Assembly: GCA_021234155.1 (NCBI GenBank)
Contig: JAJEKV010000027.1
Coordinates: 1,577,109-1,641,108, forward strand
DNA length: 64,000 nucleotides
From: Isoetes taiwanensis
Lineage: Eukaryota; Streptophyta; Lycopodiopsida; Isoetales; Isoetaceae
Direction of reading: 5' to 3'
Below, one piece after another: positions 23,777 to 35,079 of the stretch. The stretch's first letter is position 1. The number at the start of each line of letters is the position of its first letter. The notes beneath the pieces were generated by a model. That model was not told where the DNA came from. It ran no database searches and saw nothing but the letters and a program-made list of their open reading frames with translations. The position numbers and the translations under genes are program-made.

Positions 23777-24200
23777 GACATGGTACCTACATGGCATACT
23801 TTTGATCCATTTTTTCTCCTCTGAACTCGTGGTTTGCAGTCTTGCGTTTGTGGCCTCCACATCTGAGGCAGCCGTTTGACGCCATATGCTTCATGATATG
23901 GCTTGTGATTAGCTCGAGCTAATTACATATGCTACATGAGCCAGTCGCCTGACGCCGCACGCTTCACAATGTGGTTTGTGATTCGTTCAAGCTAGTTAAA
24001 GTGACATGGCACCTACATGGTGTGCTTCCGATCCGTCTTTTCCTCCCTTGAACTCGTGGTCTGTACACCCGTCTTTGTGGCCTACACTGAGCCAGTTACC
24101 TGACACCATACGCTTCACGATGTGGTTTGTGATCAGCATCTTGTGATTGTCTCGAGCTAATCATGTGATTGTCTTAGCATCGCTCAAAAATGGGATTGAG
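23777..24200. repeat. Diverged tandem repeat, about 227-bp unit, with 16-bp palindrome
   Basis: A block starting GACATGG(T/C)ACCTACATGG and passing through GAACTCGTGGT and TTTGTGGCCT occurs at about 23777 and about 24003. A shorter internal motif, CTTCA(T/C)(G/A)ATxTGGTTTGTGAT, occurs three times (near 23889, 23962, 24112). ATTAGCTCGAGCTAAT at 23908-23923 is a perfect palindrome. Similarity between units is moderate, so this is an old satellite-like or transposon-end duplication. Confidence 0.65.
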
Positions 24201-24798
24201 ACATTTGTTGAATTCAAGTTGAGTAGCAAGACTAAATTTATTCTTCATGCTTAGTTAGAAGATAGGTGCCTTTATAGGAACTCCTAACCCCATTGTATAG
24301 AAAAATATGACAAGCCCAAACGGAATTACTTGGGCTTCCAAACATCACCGTAATTGATAAGTCATATGGCATGACCAAATTCAACTGGCACCTCGCCTTC
24401 ATTTAACGCATATATGCATAGATATCTCTTCATAACATCTGCCAGCTTGATCTTTATTTTATTAAGGGCCAACTTTGCCCTAGTGCCAATAGCAATCGCC
24501 ATACTTCCCCATTGGGGCCCAATATTTGAATAAACAACAAATACTATATAAAGCATTCAGCTCTTTAGCTTGGATATAGCATCGTCTGAAGTCAAGATGC
24601 TAATATAACACAATGTTAGATGTGCAATCACCTCTTTTCTTTGGAGAATCACATGAACACATCAATCTTTATTGATCCCATACCCTAGAGGCTGTGTCGC
24701 ACGTCTCAAATCAAGATCAACGGAACACAACACTTCCAAGATGATGAGATATACAGTGATGGGTATTCAAGGGCGAAGGTAGGCCAGAGACGTATGGG

Positions 24799-25651
24799 AT
24801 GGCTCAAAGATACATATGCTTCAAGAGCCCGCATCCTACTTTGGCTACATCCATTGGACTTGCGTATGAAGTTGCTAGCTCTAGTTGGGATACTATAGGG
24901 CCAATGGTGATTCTACCATTCATGAATGAAGAGACACTTGCACACTTGTTTGACTATTTACCTAATAACCTGTCACATTTTAGAAGATGGTCAAATGCAA
25001 TTGCTAGAGCACCAAGAAGAACTGACAAACACATAGGCGCTGAAGTTAGGAGCAAAATGAGAGTTGTATATCAGTATGTTCCAGAGATAGCTCTTGCCCT
25101 AGCAGAAGGTGTCGTTGAGATCCACAAAGGCCATTTCACTCACACAAAGCTTAATTGCAAGAGAGTCAGATTACATTTTGACGATGAGTACCAAAATGTG
25201 TGGTGGGCCATTGGTGATTGGGACAATGCAATTCATTTTTACGTCAAGGAGTGTCGTCCCTTGTTGAAGTATTGGTACTTACTCTCGGATGGACAAGCAA
25301 AATATCCATGGTTAGAGGAAAGTGTGTTTGAGAAATCAAAGGGTGGTAATCGTGTATGGGGACATGAAATTCATGATGTCTATGCAGTGGGATATATTTA
25401 TGAGATGCTTCTTGATTTCGTGCAAGCTATAACAACAATGCCCAATGGATTAATCCAACCCATATGTACCAACGACGTCGTGACAAGTTGGAGAGCAAAA
25501 AACGAGAATGATGTGCCCACGTGACTGAAGTTATTGAAGCCTTACAAAGTGTTGGAATATCTTCCACCATGGTTGTGAGACAAAGACGACACATGAAGTG
25601 CATGGATGCCTTGGAGATATCAAAACTATTGTTGTCACAACTCAAAGAATG
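24799..25651 (+). pseudogene. Degenerate protein-kinase-like ORF, frame-shifted near its end
   Basis: A continuous 241-residue frame starts at ATG 24799. Its middle looks like a protein kinase that has lost its catalytic residues. LAEGVVEIHKGHFTHTKLNC (101-120) sits where a kinase has its catalytic loop, with His-Thr-Lys in place of HRD. AIGDWDNA (137-144) sits where DFG belongs. HEIHDVYAVGYIYEML resembles the segment following APE. No glycine loop is seen. The frame stops at 25522-25524, but a shifted frame continues (VTEVIEALQSVGISSTMV) to TGA 25649-25651, implying one indel. I infer a pseudokinase-like or transposon-borne kinase fragment; the exact family is not recognised. Confidence 0.5.
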
Positions 25652-25659
25652 AATAAGAC

Positions 25660-26070
25660 ATTGTATATCTTGCCATGTTTAAGAATAGTAATTTTCTTAA
25701 TTGTCTAACGACCAAATATGTAAAGACACTTTTAACTATACAAATTGCAATATTTTGGAACTTTATTTTGTCATAAGTTTGTGTAATGAACTTCCCATGT
25801 TGCTAACATTTCTTGCTTTCCTAATATGTCATTCATCACAATCCGTATAAATAACTTACAAGTTTTTGCACATATCCAGCAATCATGGACTACGGCACGA
25901 TTGCCTATGTTGGGTTGCCAACTCTATTTCTTTAATGGATTGGCAGCCTTATAGACGGCCCTAAACCTGCGAAAGCTCTTAAGAGGCGAGGTTGGTTGTT
26001 CGGGTCTCGCCACTACCGCCACCTCCACCATTGTGCAAATTTGGTATGGATTATTTTCTAGGATAAGATG
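25660..26070. other. A+T-rich spacer before the L1 insertion
   Basis: Probably the 3' flank of the kinase-like ORF. No further feature recognised. Confidence 0.3.
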
Positions 26071-26479
26071 TAAGTTAGCTATTTTTTTTTTTTTTTTTTT
26101 GAAGAACTGTGTCATCAATATATTAAAAGAATGGTAATGTTACAAAGCAAGTGAAGAGGAAGGAGAACTGCCCCAAAGAGACAGCGATACCTCGACACTC
26201 CACAACAAACTCACGGAAAAACTGCAACTCTCTTCTACTGCACAAACCGACCATCACCATCTACAACACCTAAGAAGTCCCGCCAAATGGCAAACTTCGC
26301 TCTACTAATCCAGGAACACCCAGGAAAGCTTTGAAATAGCTTGTACACGAGTCGAGGAACCGAGGAGGCTGCGGGGCTGAATCCCCTGAAAGATCCACGG
26401 CCGCGCTTCCAAATCGGCCGAAGTAGCTGGCTAGTCAATCTCACATGAAATAGAGCCCTAACCCAATCGAGGCGACACA

Positions 26480-26565
26480 AATAGGGGCATAAAACCGCAC
26501 AATGCTCCACGGTCTCACGATGAAGGCCACAACAAAGGGAGAGGGCTCACACCCGGCCTAAAACC
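26480..26565 (-). pseudogene. L1 ORF2 C-terminal zf-RVT-like motif
   Basis: The minus strand reads PLCCGLHRETVEHC, then LCP, matching the CxxC...ETxEHxxxxCP pattern that ends plant L1 ORF2 proteins. It lies about 400 bp before the A tail, as expected. Confidence 0.6.
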
Positions 26566-27399
26566 CGACTCCACAAGGACATTCACCACGATACAGCGGT
26601 GCACCACACCGCCCGCGAAGCACCCTAACCATCGGTGGGGAAGTGAGCTCCATGTCCGCGTCAAAACCGCCATCGAGAAGCGGAAGCTCGCAGACCACTT
26701 GCACGGAAGAGGCGATTAATGTCATGAATAGCCGCCACCGTGTAACAAGACCGCACAAAACAAGAAGACACAACATCACGGATGAACCTTCCAAACACTG
26801 CACCACCACATCATCACGAGGGACTATAGGTATGTGTAGCGGAATACTCCCCCCGCCACTTGTTCCCGGATAGCCTGGGTCCACCGCCCCTCGAAAAGGC
26901 GAGCTCGAAAAGAACTCCCCGAAGCTAGTGACCATCCCAATACCAATCCTCAAAGGTGAGCACAGCAGCTCGCCTCAACGGGTTTCGTCAGAGCATGCAT
27001 GGTGGCGACCAAAGGGCAAGTCTTGCGGGGGGTAGAGGAACCCACAAGAAAGAGAAGAGTGGTGATAAACCTGGGGGCATAATCTAGCCGGAAGAGCACG
27101 CGCATGATCCCAAGCCCGCCCGGCACCCCGGAGAAAAGGGGATGCATGGGAAAGGCGGAGACCATACAACGAGGCCCATGGCAACTCCACATGCACAGGG
27201 CGGCTTCCCAAATGCCACACAATGGCGAAAAGATCTGAAACTCTTGTGCACCCGAGGAGAAGATGCTCCATCCTGCGAGAATGCTCCAAACAAACTTGAG
27301 ACCAACACCTTACTATGCAGTGCCAAATCGAGAATGGCCAAGCCCCCATCCTCCCCCTCGGGAGACACTTCCACCAAGCCACTTTAACAACCGCCCCTT

Positions 27400-28700
27400 C
27401 ATCATCCGCCCACACAAAATTTGAACAATCTTATCGAGGCACTGTATCTTACTCGAGGAGCTAACATCCTTAAGTATACACATGAGTGGTACAAAGTAAT
27501 CGACTTGGCAATAGTGATCCTACACCGCCATGGACAACTTGCTACCCTTCCACCAATTGAGGTGTTTTCGCACCCCCTGCAAAATCTCATCCCACACCCT
27601 CCCCATGGAAACATCCCCTCAAAGGGAATACCCAATGACTTAGTACACACATTACACGGAAGCACCTTCCAAGGGAAGAGCCAAACAGGGGGGGGGGAGT
27701 CGGTTGGGCCCATAATGCGAGCACTTACCCCAATTGAGGAAGAATGCCCGAGGCCAAGGAGAAAGTATCCGACAAACCCTTCACATTCAGCAAATTCCTC
27801 TCTTACGCCACCAAGAAGAGGAAAGTGTCATCGACAAACCGGTTAATAATCTGGCTGGCTACCATCCCGCATCCAAGCCCATCCACCACCCCCTCCTCCG
27901 CTGCCAAAAACAAGCGGGCGATTGCCTCGCCACAATCGTAAACAAAACGGGGCCAAAGGGCACCCACGGCGCACCCCTGCGCCTAAGGAGAAAAGGCGGA
28001 GGGTTCACCCGGCACACCACCAGTAGCCGCGGCTGACCTATGCGGCTTCATGGATCTCTGTAAAGCGTGGACCACAGCCCAACGCTAACATCATGGCGGA
28101 CAAAAACTCCCCAGCGGACACTACTCGTAAGCTTTGGCAATGTCAAGCTTAAGATAGGCAATGCCTTGTCCTGTTCTCGACCCAATAAAGGCCCTCATAG
28201 GCTGCGGCAACATTAGTCAAAATATTCCTCCAGGGACAAATTGGACTGCACCTTACTAATGGAAGAAGTCAACACCGGCTTCAACTTCTCGCCCGGGCTT
28301 TTCGCAATAATCTTATACCAGAGAGGGACAACAGGAGATAGGCCTCCAATCATTAATAGTAGAAGGCTGCTTAACCTTAGGAATCAAGGAAATGCATCAC
28401 GGTTATTCAAGATCGTCCATTTGAGAAGGCTGCGACAACTCAAGATACACTGTACAGTACCTGAGACTCACCCACTCCCCAATAAGTCCACGAAAGAACT
28501 CCGCGGGGAATGCCATCCAGCCAGGACATTTATCCTTGGCCATGCACATACATGCCTCAGCTAAATCCTCTCGGAGAGCTCTGCTCCAAGCTCTTGGCCC
28601 GGTGGCCCGAGAATAGATGAAACTGAACCCCCAAAACAAGCTCTGCATCTCACGCTCATAGGGAAGAGTCTGTTGTCTGCGAAAAACCGAAATGAGCATG
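27400..28700 (-). pseudogene. L1 reverse transcriptase, fragmented
   Basis: Motifs in the correct order on the minus strand are KCPGWMAFPAEFFRGLIGEW (about 28475-28535), LWYKIIAKSPGEKLKPVL (about 28270-28325), and NRFVDDTFLFLVA (about 27805-27845). FVDD is the catalytic pair and is intact here, and the preceding (R/N)RF and following TFLF are typical of plant L1. The pieces lie in different frames, so the enzyme is dead although the active-site codons survive. Confidence 0.8.
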
Positions 28701-29199
28701 CACATACCTCACCAAATCAGCGGGATTCTCAAAGACCGGCCATCGGGCAAAGCAAGGGGCGCCATAGATCTTTGCATATCATGCATTTGCCAAGCTGCTC
28801 ACGAAGAACAGAAGCGAACTTGTGTCCCCTTCTTCAACCGGTGGGGCCGCCTTCCGCGCCTCACGTACTTTAACTTGCTCGAGCAACAATCTGTTGCAAA
28901 CCGTGATTCATTCTCCCTAATGCCATCGGAAGGTTTGCGCCGAATCTTCTCCAACTCTGATAGAGACCATGCAACTCCTGCCGCTCTGGCGTGACACGCC
29001 GCCTCCCAAAGACCTTGGCAAAATGCTTCACCACAGCCACGCGGTCACCATACCAGACATACCCTTGAGAGATGAAAAGGTATCAAGCCACAACTCACGG
29101 CGGGCGAGAAATCTGCAAATCGGCCGGGTGTTCAAAGTTCGGAACGAACACCGCCCTAGAAGCCGAAATGCGGCCGCACCCTATTTGGACACAACGAGG

Positions 29200-29900
29200 G
29201 TAATGATCAGAAATGGAGGTAAACGAATGTTACTCCGGGCGGAGAGGGCACACCATCAGTGCACATGGGGGAAGCATAGCACCGGTCATGCCTAGCATCG
29301 CCCGACCTGCACCAATCGCCTATTACAATAGGTGAAAGACAAGTCCCCGGGGACCTCAACCCAAGGCCAAATCCTACAACAAACAAGACCCCGGTCCCTC
29401 TCAAACTCATGCACAACCGGGTTCCGAAGCGGAGGCGATCCTCTACTGGCTCTACCATATTGAAGTCCCCTAAAAAGCAATTCAAGCGACACGCAACCCA
29501 CCAAGGGCTCAGAACTTATTCGGACTGTGGCCCACAAAGCACCCGAGAAGGGCTGATTAGGGGCATACATTAACAATCCCCACTCTTGCCCTCCCTCCAA
29601 CCACTTAATTATTGCCCCTTGACCAAACACATGCCAGCTGGGCTGCAGTACGTGACTGCACATCCATCCTCCAAGCAATAAGAGTACCCCCACTAGTCCG
29701 CCCGAAGAAGAAGAAGCAATAGAGGCAAAGTGCCTACCAACCATATTCATGAGCTGGACATATCACCCCTGGTGACACTTATGCTCCCGAATGCAAACAA
29801 TATCGAGCATAGCTAGAAGTGCTAAAGAAACCACGGGCCCTCTTACTACTAGAGGACCGCACCCCCGCACATTCAACTAAGGATCGACCTATTCATCCGG
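29200..29900 (-). pseudogene. L1 endonuclease domain, fragmented
   Basis: The minus strand shows LNVRGCG near 29870, LDIVCIREHK near 29795 (the Glu-His-Lys active-site Glu), MYAPN near 29565, and FLGDFNMVEPVEDR near 29470. These are the successive motifs of the L1 target-nicking endonuclease. Stops (including after REHKCHQG) and frame changes separate them. Confidence 0.8.
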
Positions 29901-29999
29901 GAGGAGAAGTGTCCAACCCCACATGCCTACCCACCGGGCCATCAGCCCACTCCGCAGAGTCATCATCTAGAGCGGGGAGGATTAATCGCGGACAATGTG

Positions 30000-31700
30000 A
30001 CCCACCAGTAGCTCTGCGCATGACATTCCACTTCCAACACCGTTGGAAGTCCCCAACACCTCCTCCATAGAGTCATGGGCCACACTAGTCTCTACCTCCA
30101 TAGCCGGGCTGCTCCAGCCACCAGCATCACTTTCGGCACATACATCCCTACGGGACATCCCAGCGAGGATTTCAGCCATCCAATGGGCGACCCGGCAAGC
30201 ACCGCCCCGGCCTGACAAGATCCCGTCCACCACCTCTCCCAACCACACCACCACCTCTCCCAACCACACCACCTCGTCCAGCTCCATTCAGCATCACGGA
30301 GCCCTGCACTTTTGTTGCCTCGGGGAACAGGGGAGGAATCCACGGGCTCCTCATGATAAGCACCCCAGAACCCCTACCATATCACAAGCACCAATGGGGA
30401 TCATCCAGTGGTCGGATGGCAGCACAATAGATGGAAACATCCGCCGGATCTCAGAGCCATTCAAAAGCTTCAATCGGAAGAGAAAATGCCAGGGACCACT
30501 ACGTACTGGAAGAGAAGTGGGCACAGCCGCAAAGCGCAGAGAGCAAACTGCATCTTGGGGACCCGCACAATAGAATGAGCCAAATATACACCCGGGCCAT
30601 TAGCCATAGAAACCAAGAAATCAGGCACCATCGATCGGGGAGGAAGATCCCGAAACTGGAACCAACATGGGATTTTAACTTGTCCAAAGAACCGGGTGGA
30701 CATTGCTTGGGAGTATAATCTTGATACAACACATAAGATTCACCCAAAGTATCCACCCCGACTAACCAATTGCCAAGACGGAAGACTCGACCTCAAACAT
30801 GATTATGAAGAAATTATTTGGTAGAAATTTGAGATGATACCGGCAAACCAATCCGCCTCAGATGTCCAGCAAGCCAAGAGCTAAACCTCCTCGTGTCCAA
30901 TATGTAACCCGTGAAGTAGCCCAATACCGCAAATGAAACTAGATTCTCAATGGTCTGAACATGCCTGGTATGATCAATATCTATCCATGGAGGTCTCTGG
31001 AAGAGCTGCCTGCAGGTCAACAGAGTGATGATCCTCCACAAATTTCGAGCCTCTTGAACACGGGCAGTCCTACACTCAGGAGCCTTTGCGCTTGATCCAA
31101 TCAAAACCCCCGGCGAAAGTGATGCTTATAACAAGTGTCATTGCTCGCCGGTCGGGCAAGACCGGGAGTTGGGGCTGCCGCCCTGGCACCCTGAGAGGTA
31201 TCCAGGGGCACCCCAGGAGGCACATCAGCTACATGCACCCTAGGAGAGGGCGCATCACCAGCAAGTGACCCCTTCCCAAGCACAGGGGAAGAGGGCATCA
31301 CGGCATCCGGGTTCCAAAGGGGCATGCTTGATGGAATCAACACCGAGTCTCCAAAACACAATCCATGGAGTCGAGGAATTATATTGAGAGGAAGAGCAAT
31401 CCACATACCTCTCAACCGAAGGGGATTCCAAGAGCTCCCTCATCTCTGCCACCAATTGCACACCACTTCCTGCAACCCGCGCCTCTTCATGCAGACCTGC
31501 ACCCTTCCCCTTTACTGGAGGATTCTTCCTCCTCGCCATCTCCCTTGGCTTCAGCCCCAAGCCATGAGGCTCAATCGATCCCCCATCAGCCTGTCTGGCA
31601 GGAGCCATGACATCCGAACCAGTCCGGAAATCAGCTGTTTTCAGCAACAAGCCACATGCAAAACAGCTGATGCTATACATCTCCGGAAAGAGCTCGGAGC
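30000..31700 (-). pseudogene. L1 ORF1 with DUF4283-like segment
   Basis: Upstream of the endonuclease, minus-strand pieces read YQDYTPKQCPPGSLDKL, then WFQFRDLPPRSMVPDFLVS and MANGPGVYLAH. That pattern (a W..(L/F)..LP motif followed by an acidic hydrophobic helix and a G-containing turn) resembles the DUF4283 domain of plant L1 ORF1 proteins. The N-terminal part (31255-31680) is Arg/Ser-rich and low complexity. Several stops interrupt it. The protein would bind the element's RNA. Confidence 0.5.
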
Positions 31701-31877
31701 AAGCTTTCCAACGAGCCCAAGCACGCTGAAATCTGACACCAGATAAGAGAGATATCGCCGATCAAAGTTTTGCCGTCAGAACCCCGACCCCTTAACAAGG
31801 TTCAGCTATTTATTTTTAACGTTCTAATAAATGTTTTTAAATGTAGCGCGTAAATGTGGCATAGTCCTTTTTTTCAT

Positions 31878-33200
31878 ATGCGTGGTGTTCGTCCTTGTTC
31901 TTCTTCTAGAAAAAGAAGAAATCGTCCAGTCAACGAGCAAGACGAAGAGCAGGGAACTCTGAGATATCATCAAGGCACCCGCCCTGAACATAGATGAAAT
32001 GAATTGCAAAGCATGATGGTGCCCGAAGAATGGGAGATTGCGGAAAGGGCTGTTCAACGAAGTAGGATGAGGTCCGACTATGAACCTGCTCGACATAGCT
32101 CATACACTCTTTCGGAATATCTTAGGCCCGTTCCCGAGGAGGAGGAGATAGTACCGCGACGAAAGAGCACCGACCATCATTCACGTTCCCGTGGACGTCT
32201 CTCCTCTTCAAGCTCTATTAGAGATCGACACCACCTGCACGTCAACATGTCTTTGAGCATAAGTGAGTTCATCTTAAATTATGCCATTTTTTGTTCACTA
32301 ACACATGTTCATATGTTAGTCGTATGTTGAGTGTAGTCCTTCCACGAAGACGCCATGCAAGACCACTGAAGATGGCAAGCTTTTTTGGATTTATGTTAAT
32401 AATGTCACGAATAACATTTGCCAGAACATCCACAAGGGTGAATGGAACTCGGGATGCTTTGATGCAGAAAAAGAGTTGATCAAAAGGGCGATAGAAGAAC
32501 AATATCCCGAGCTCAAGTCAGGAGACATATCATGGAGGGAGGTTGTAAAACATTGTGGTTAGCATATTAAAGCCACCAGGTATTAGGCTCCTTCGTTCTT
32601 CATGATGACCACCATCGTACTCATGTTTGAATTATATTTTGCAACGGTAATCAGAAGAAGCAGCTGATAGAATTGGCAGAAGCTGCGGGAGTCTCAATAG
32701 ACACAGTGGCAAAACCTCTAGGGTGGACTGATGATGCATTTGAAGTACATCATCGCTCTTACGAGTCGTATAATTAGATGACGCCACATGGACTAAGACC
32801 CTGTGTTGTTGAAGACCAACATAATATCAAAGAAAAGGGTAGATAGAACTGCATCAGCTTTGAGGGCGAGATATGACGAAGCGTGGTAATAATCTATTTG
32901 TAAGTATAAATTTTGGTTTATAAATTAGGTTCTCACATTGAATACTAACATGGTGCTCATTCTCAACAGAGGGCACCGTTGAAGAGAAATGTTGGTAAAG
33001 ATGAACGCGAAAGGGCCTTCAAAAAAGGCAATCGTGCGGCCATCCAATACGCCACTGCGCGTGAATGGGGCGAGGTATGTATCATTCACTACATAATTGT
33101 TTGCGACTACAATGACCTAATTGTTGCGATCTACTATAATACAGGTAGATGAAGACGAAGACGAGGCCGATCGCTCGGGAAGTGAGCAGAGCAACAATTA
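31878..33200 (+). pseudogene. Multi-exon transposon-type gene, Arg-rich N-terminus, acidic tail
   Basis: From ATG 31878 the frame reads MRGVRPCSSSRKRRNRPVNE, has one internal TGA (31995-31997), then PEEWEIAERAVQRSRMRSDY and a Ser/Arg-rich stretch to a GT donor at about 32262. Further exon-like pieces with AG acceptors follow: SPSTKTPCKTTEDGKLFWIY to EEQYPELKSGDISWREVV (from about 32336), KKQLIELAEAAGVSIDTVAK (about 32652), RAPLKRNVGKDERERAFKKG to ATAREWGE (about 32970), and a very acidic end VDEDEDEADRSGSEQSNN, stop at about 33200. The overall plan (basic low-complexity start, charged end, short introns) resembles accessory genes of CACTA-type transposons. I cannot name it firmly; the stop shows decay. 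Confidence 0.4.
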
Positions 33201-33453
33201 AAGACTTCGTTTTTTGTTGTAATATTTTTAAGTCTTTTAATTTGTGGTGAATTGACTCAATATATTTTGTAATATGCAATTTATATCGTGAAATATATTA
33301 ATTGAATTTAATGTAAATTTTTTATGCTTTGTTTTTAGTATTTGGGATTTTTTTTAATAATTAATTGATCTTCCTATAATTATTTATCTTAAAATTTTTA
33401 TATTCAATTCTATTTTTTGATTCTTTGGTTTATTTTATTAATAATATTTATTT

Positions 33454-33661
33454 TAATATTAAATATTAAATATTAAATATTAAATATTAAATATTAAATA
33501 TTAAATATTAAATATTAAATATTAAATATTAAATATTAAATATTAAATATTAAATATTAAATATTTAATATTTAATATTTAATATTAAATATTAAATATT
33601 AAATATTAAATATTAAATATTAAATATTAAATATTAAATATTAAATATTAAATATTAAATA
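33454..33661. repeat. Heptamer satellite (TTAAATA)n with internal orientation flip
   Basis: About 29 units of a 7-bp A/T repeat. Between about 33560 and 33583 the unit switches to its reverse complement (ATATTTA) for about three units and then switches back. The flanks of the flip can therefore pair with the centre. Confidence 0.95.
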
Positions 33662-33744
33662 ATAATGCTTATTTAATATTATTTTGAATACTAATATTTA
33701 ATCAGTATGTTTCTTTTATTTTTCTAATTTTTTTTTATAATCCA

Positions 33745-33787
33745 GGCGACGTCGTTGAACGACGTCGCCACGTGGCAGCAGCCACGT
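33745..33787. repeat. Two overlapping perfect palindromes rich in ACGT cores
   Basis: 33745-33769 is a perfect inverted repeat of GGCGACGTCGTT around a single G. It is followed directly by ACGTGGC, AGCA, GCCACGT (33770-33787). Together they contain several ACGT cores, including CACGTGGC, the plant G-box type bound by bZIP factors. A third palindrome, TGTGTCAATTGACACA, is at 33890-33905. Structurally they could form cruciforms and may belong to a transposon end. Confidence 0.9.
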
Positions 33788-34121
33788 CACCTAATCTGGG
33801 GGAGACACGTGGCATGTCGTGGGCTCCACGCCAGTGTGGGAAATTCAACTTATTTATTGTATTTCTTACGACACGCTTATTAAATTGAATGTGTCAATTG
33901 ACACACTTCCAAATTTTTTGTGTCTCATTTGATGTGTTGTGAACACCATCGACACACTTTTTTTTATGTTATCAAATGAAGAAAATAATTTGAAATTCTA
34001 CAACAAAAAGATTACAATATGAATTTTGCTATGAAAGATAAGTTTATATAAATACAAGAATTTGGCCGTGACGGCGGGCTATTTGTGCCCCCGAGTCGAA
34101 CCAGTGCGACCGTCGGTGCGG

Positions 34122-34185
34122 TGCCCATGGTGTAGAGAGAGCACCGATCTCCGAGGGGCTCGGTGCTCCATCTACACCCTGGGCA
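34122..34185. repeat. Long hairpin, 26-bp arms
   Basis: The arm at 34122-34147 and its inverted partner at 34160-34185 match at 23 of 26 positions around a 12-base loop (the inner 9 bp, GAGCACCGA, are perfect). It lies just downstream, on the minus strand, of the Helitron helicase fragment. Helitrons end with a 3' hairpin, but theirs is normally shorter, so association is possible but unproven. Confidence 0.85.
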
Positions 34186-34233
34186 TGAAATGAATGGAGT
34201 GTTTTTTTTTTTTTTTTGGGGTACGCACCTTGT

Positions 34234-35065
34234 TCACGGAAGTAGTTCTTTGTAGACGACGTTGGTTGTACTCTTGCTGGTGTTGGACTTGTCAAGAAGG
34301 ATCAGCACATCTTCTTTTTTTCGCACGCGTGTGAGTGCTGTGTATAGTTGTCCATGTGTGAAGACCTCGGTTCGTAGGTCGAGGACTATTTTGTCGAGAG
34401 TGAGTCCTAGGCAGCTGTGGAATGTTGTCGAATATGCGGGTCGTAGTGGTGGTAATTGATACGTGGATTGTCCGGGCCGGTTGTCCGGTTGGTGGAAGAA
34501 GTCGACTCGGATATGGGGTGTATGTTTCCCACGTCTTGTGGTTGGCTCATTAGAAGCTTTGACTGTCCACGAACTTGGCATGCATTGAGCATACCATTAC
34601 CCTCGCATTTTTCACAAGTCCTCTGTCTTTGTCTAATGTTTTTGTGATGTGGCATATGGTATTGAGTTTTAGTTGGAGTTCGTGTTGTGGAAGCGGAGGT
34701 GCTTGTAGCCGATTGAGGAAGTCCATTTGTCGCCATTGGATGGTCCTCGATGGTCCGGTGCTTTTTCGTGAGCCCCGTCGGACGCTAAAGTAGCTTCTGT
34801 GGTTTGCTAAGATCATTCGTATGATTTCAATATTGAACTCGTCGACGGGGATGTTCTTGGGAGATAAGAATGCTCTCTTCTCGCATATGGCAGGTGCCAG
34901 CAATATGTATGGGTTATACAGGAAGTTGATGGCGTCGTCTATTTTGGTTGTTGTCTTGAATAGTGTTAATGGAATGTCATTGAGTAGACGTCCCTCTCCG
35001 ATGTCATCGACGAATCGTATGAGGTCTGGGTCAGCTGCATTTCTTACTGGTTCGTTGAGCTCCAA
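34234..35065 (-). pseudogene. Helitron helicase (Pif1-like) C-terminal fragment
   Basis: From 35065 the minus strand reads FVDDIGEGRLLNDIPLT, ICEKRAFLSPKNIPVDEFN, FLNRLQAPPLPQHELQLKLN and KDRGLVKNARVMV. These are the successive motifs of the helicase part of Helitron RepHel proteins. After a one-base shift near 34570 the frame from 34581 gives SCLGLTLDKIVLDLRTEVF, then THGQLYTALTRVRKKEDVLI, the Pif1-family motif VI region. Helicases of this type unwind DNA for rolling-circle-like transposition. The Rep nuclease domain and helicase motifs I-III are missing, and the frame shift inactivates what remains. Confidence 0.85.
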
Positions 35066-35079
35066 AACTTCGAAGTGGT

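Larger units (their letters stand above)
26077..31811 (-). mobile_element. Nearly full-length L1 LINE with 8-bp target duplication
   Basis: AGCTATTT occurs at both ends (26077-26084 and 31804-31811), enclosing 26085-31803 (about 5.7 kb). On the minus strand the 3' end reads TTGATGACACAGTTCTTC and then a run of A (T run ending at 26100). Coding order is plant-L1-like: an ORF1 with a nucleic-acid-binding segment, then ORF2 with endonuclease, reverse transcriptase and a terminal zinc-finger-like motif. The composition is much more G+C-rich than the flanks. Many stops and shifts make it inactive. The T run overlaps the last bases of the left duplication, so its true length may differ by a few bases. 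Confidence 0.85.

Noticed and set aside
27421-27846. 141-residue plus-strand frame inside the L1
   Set aside because: It is the antisense of the reverse-transcriptase region, whose motifs are all on the minus strand.
34085-34100. tRNA gene on the minus strand (GGTTCGACTC resembles a B box)
   Set aside because: No A box or cloverleaf could be drawn upstream; the match is a short coincidence within a hairpin-rich segment.
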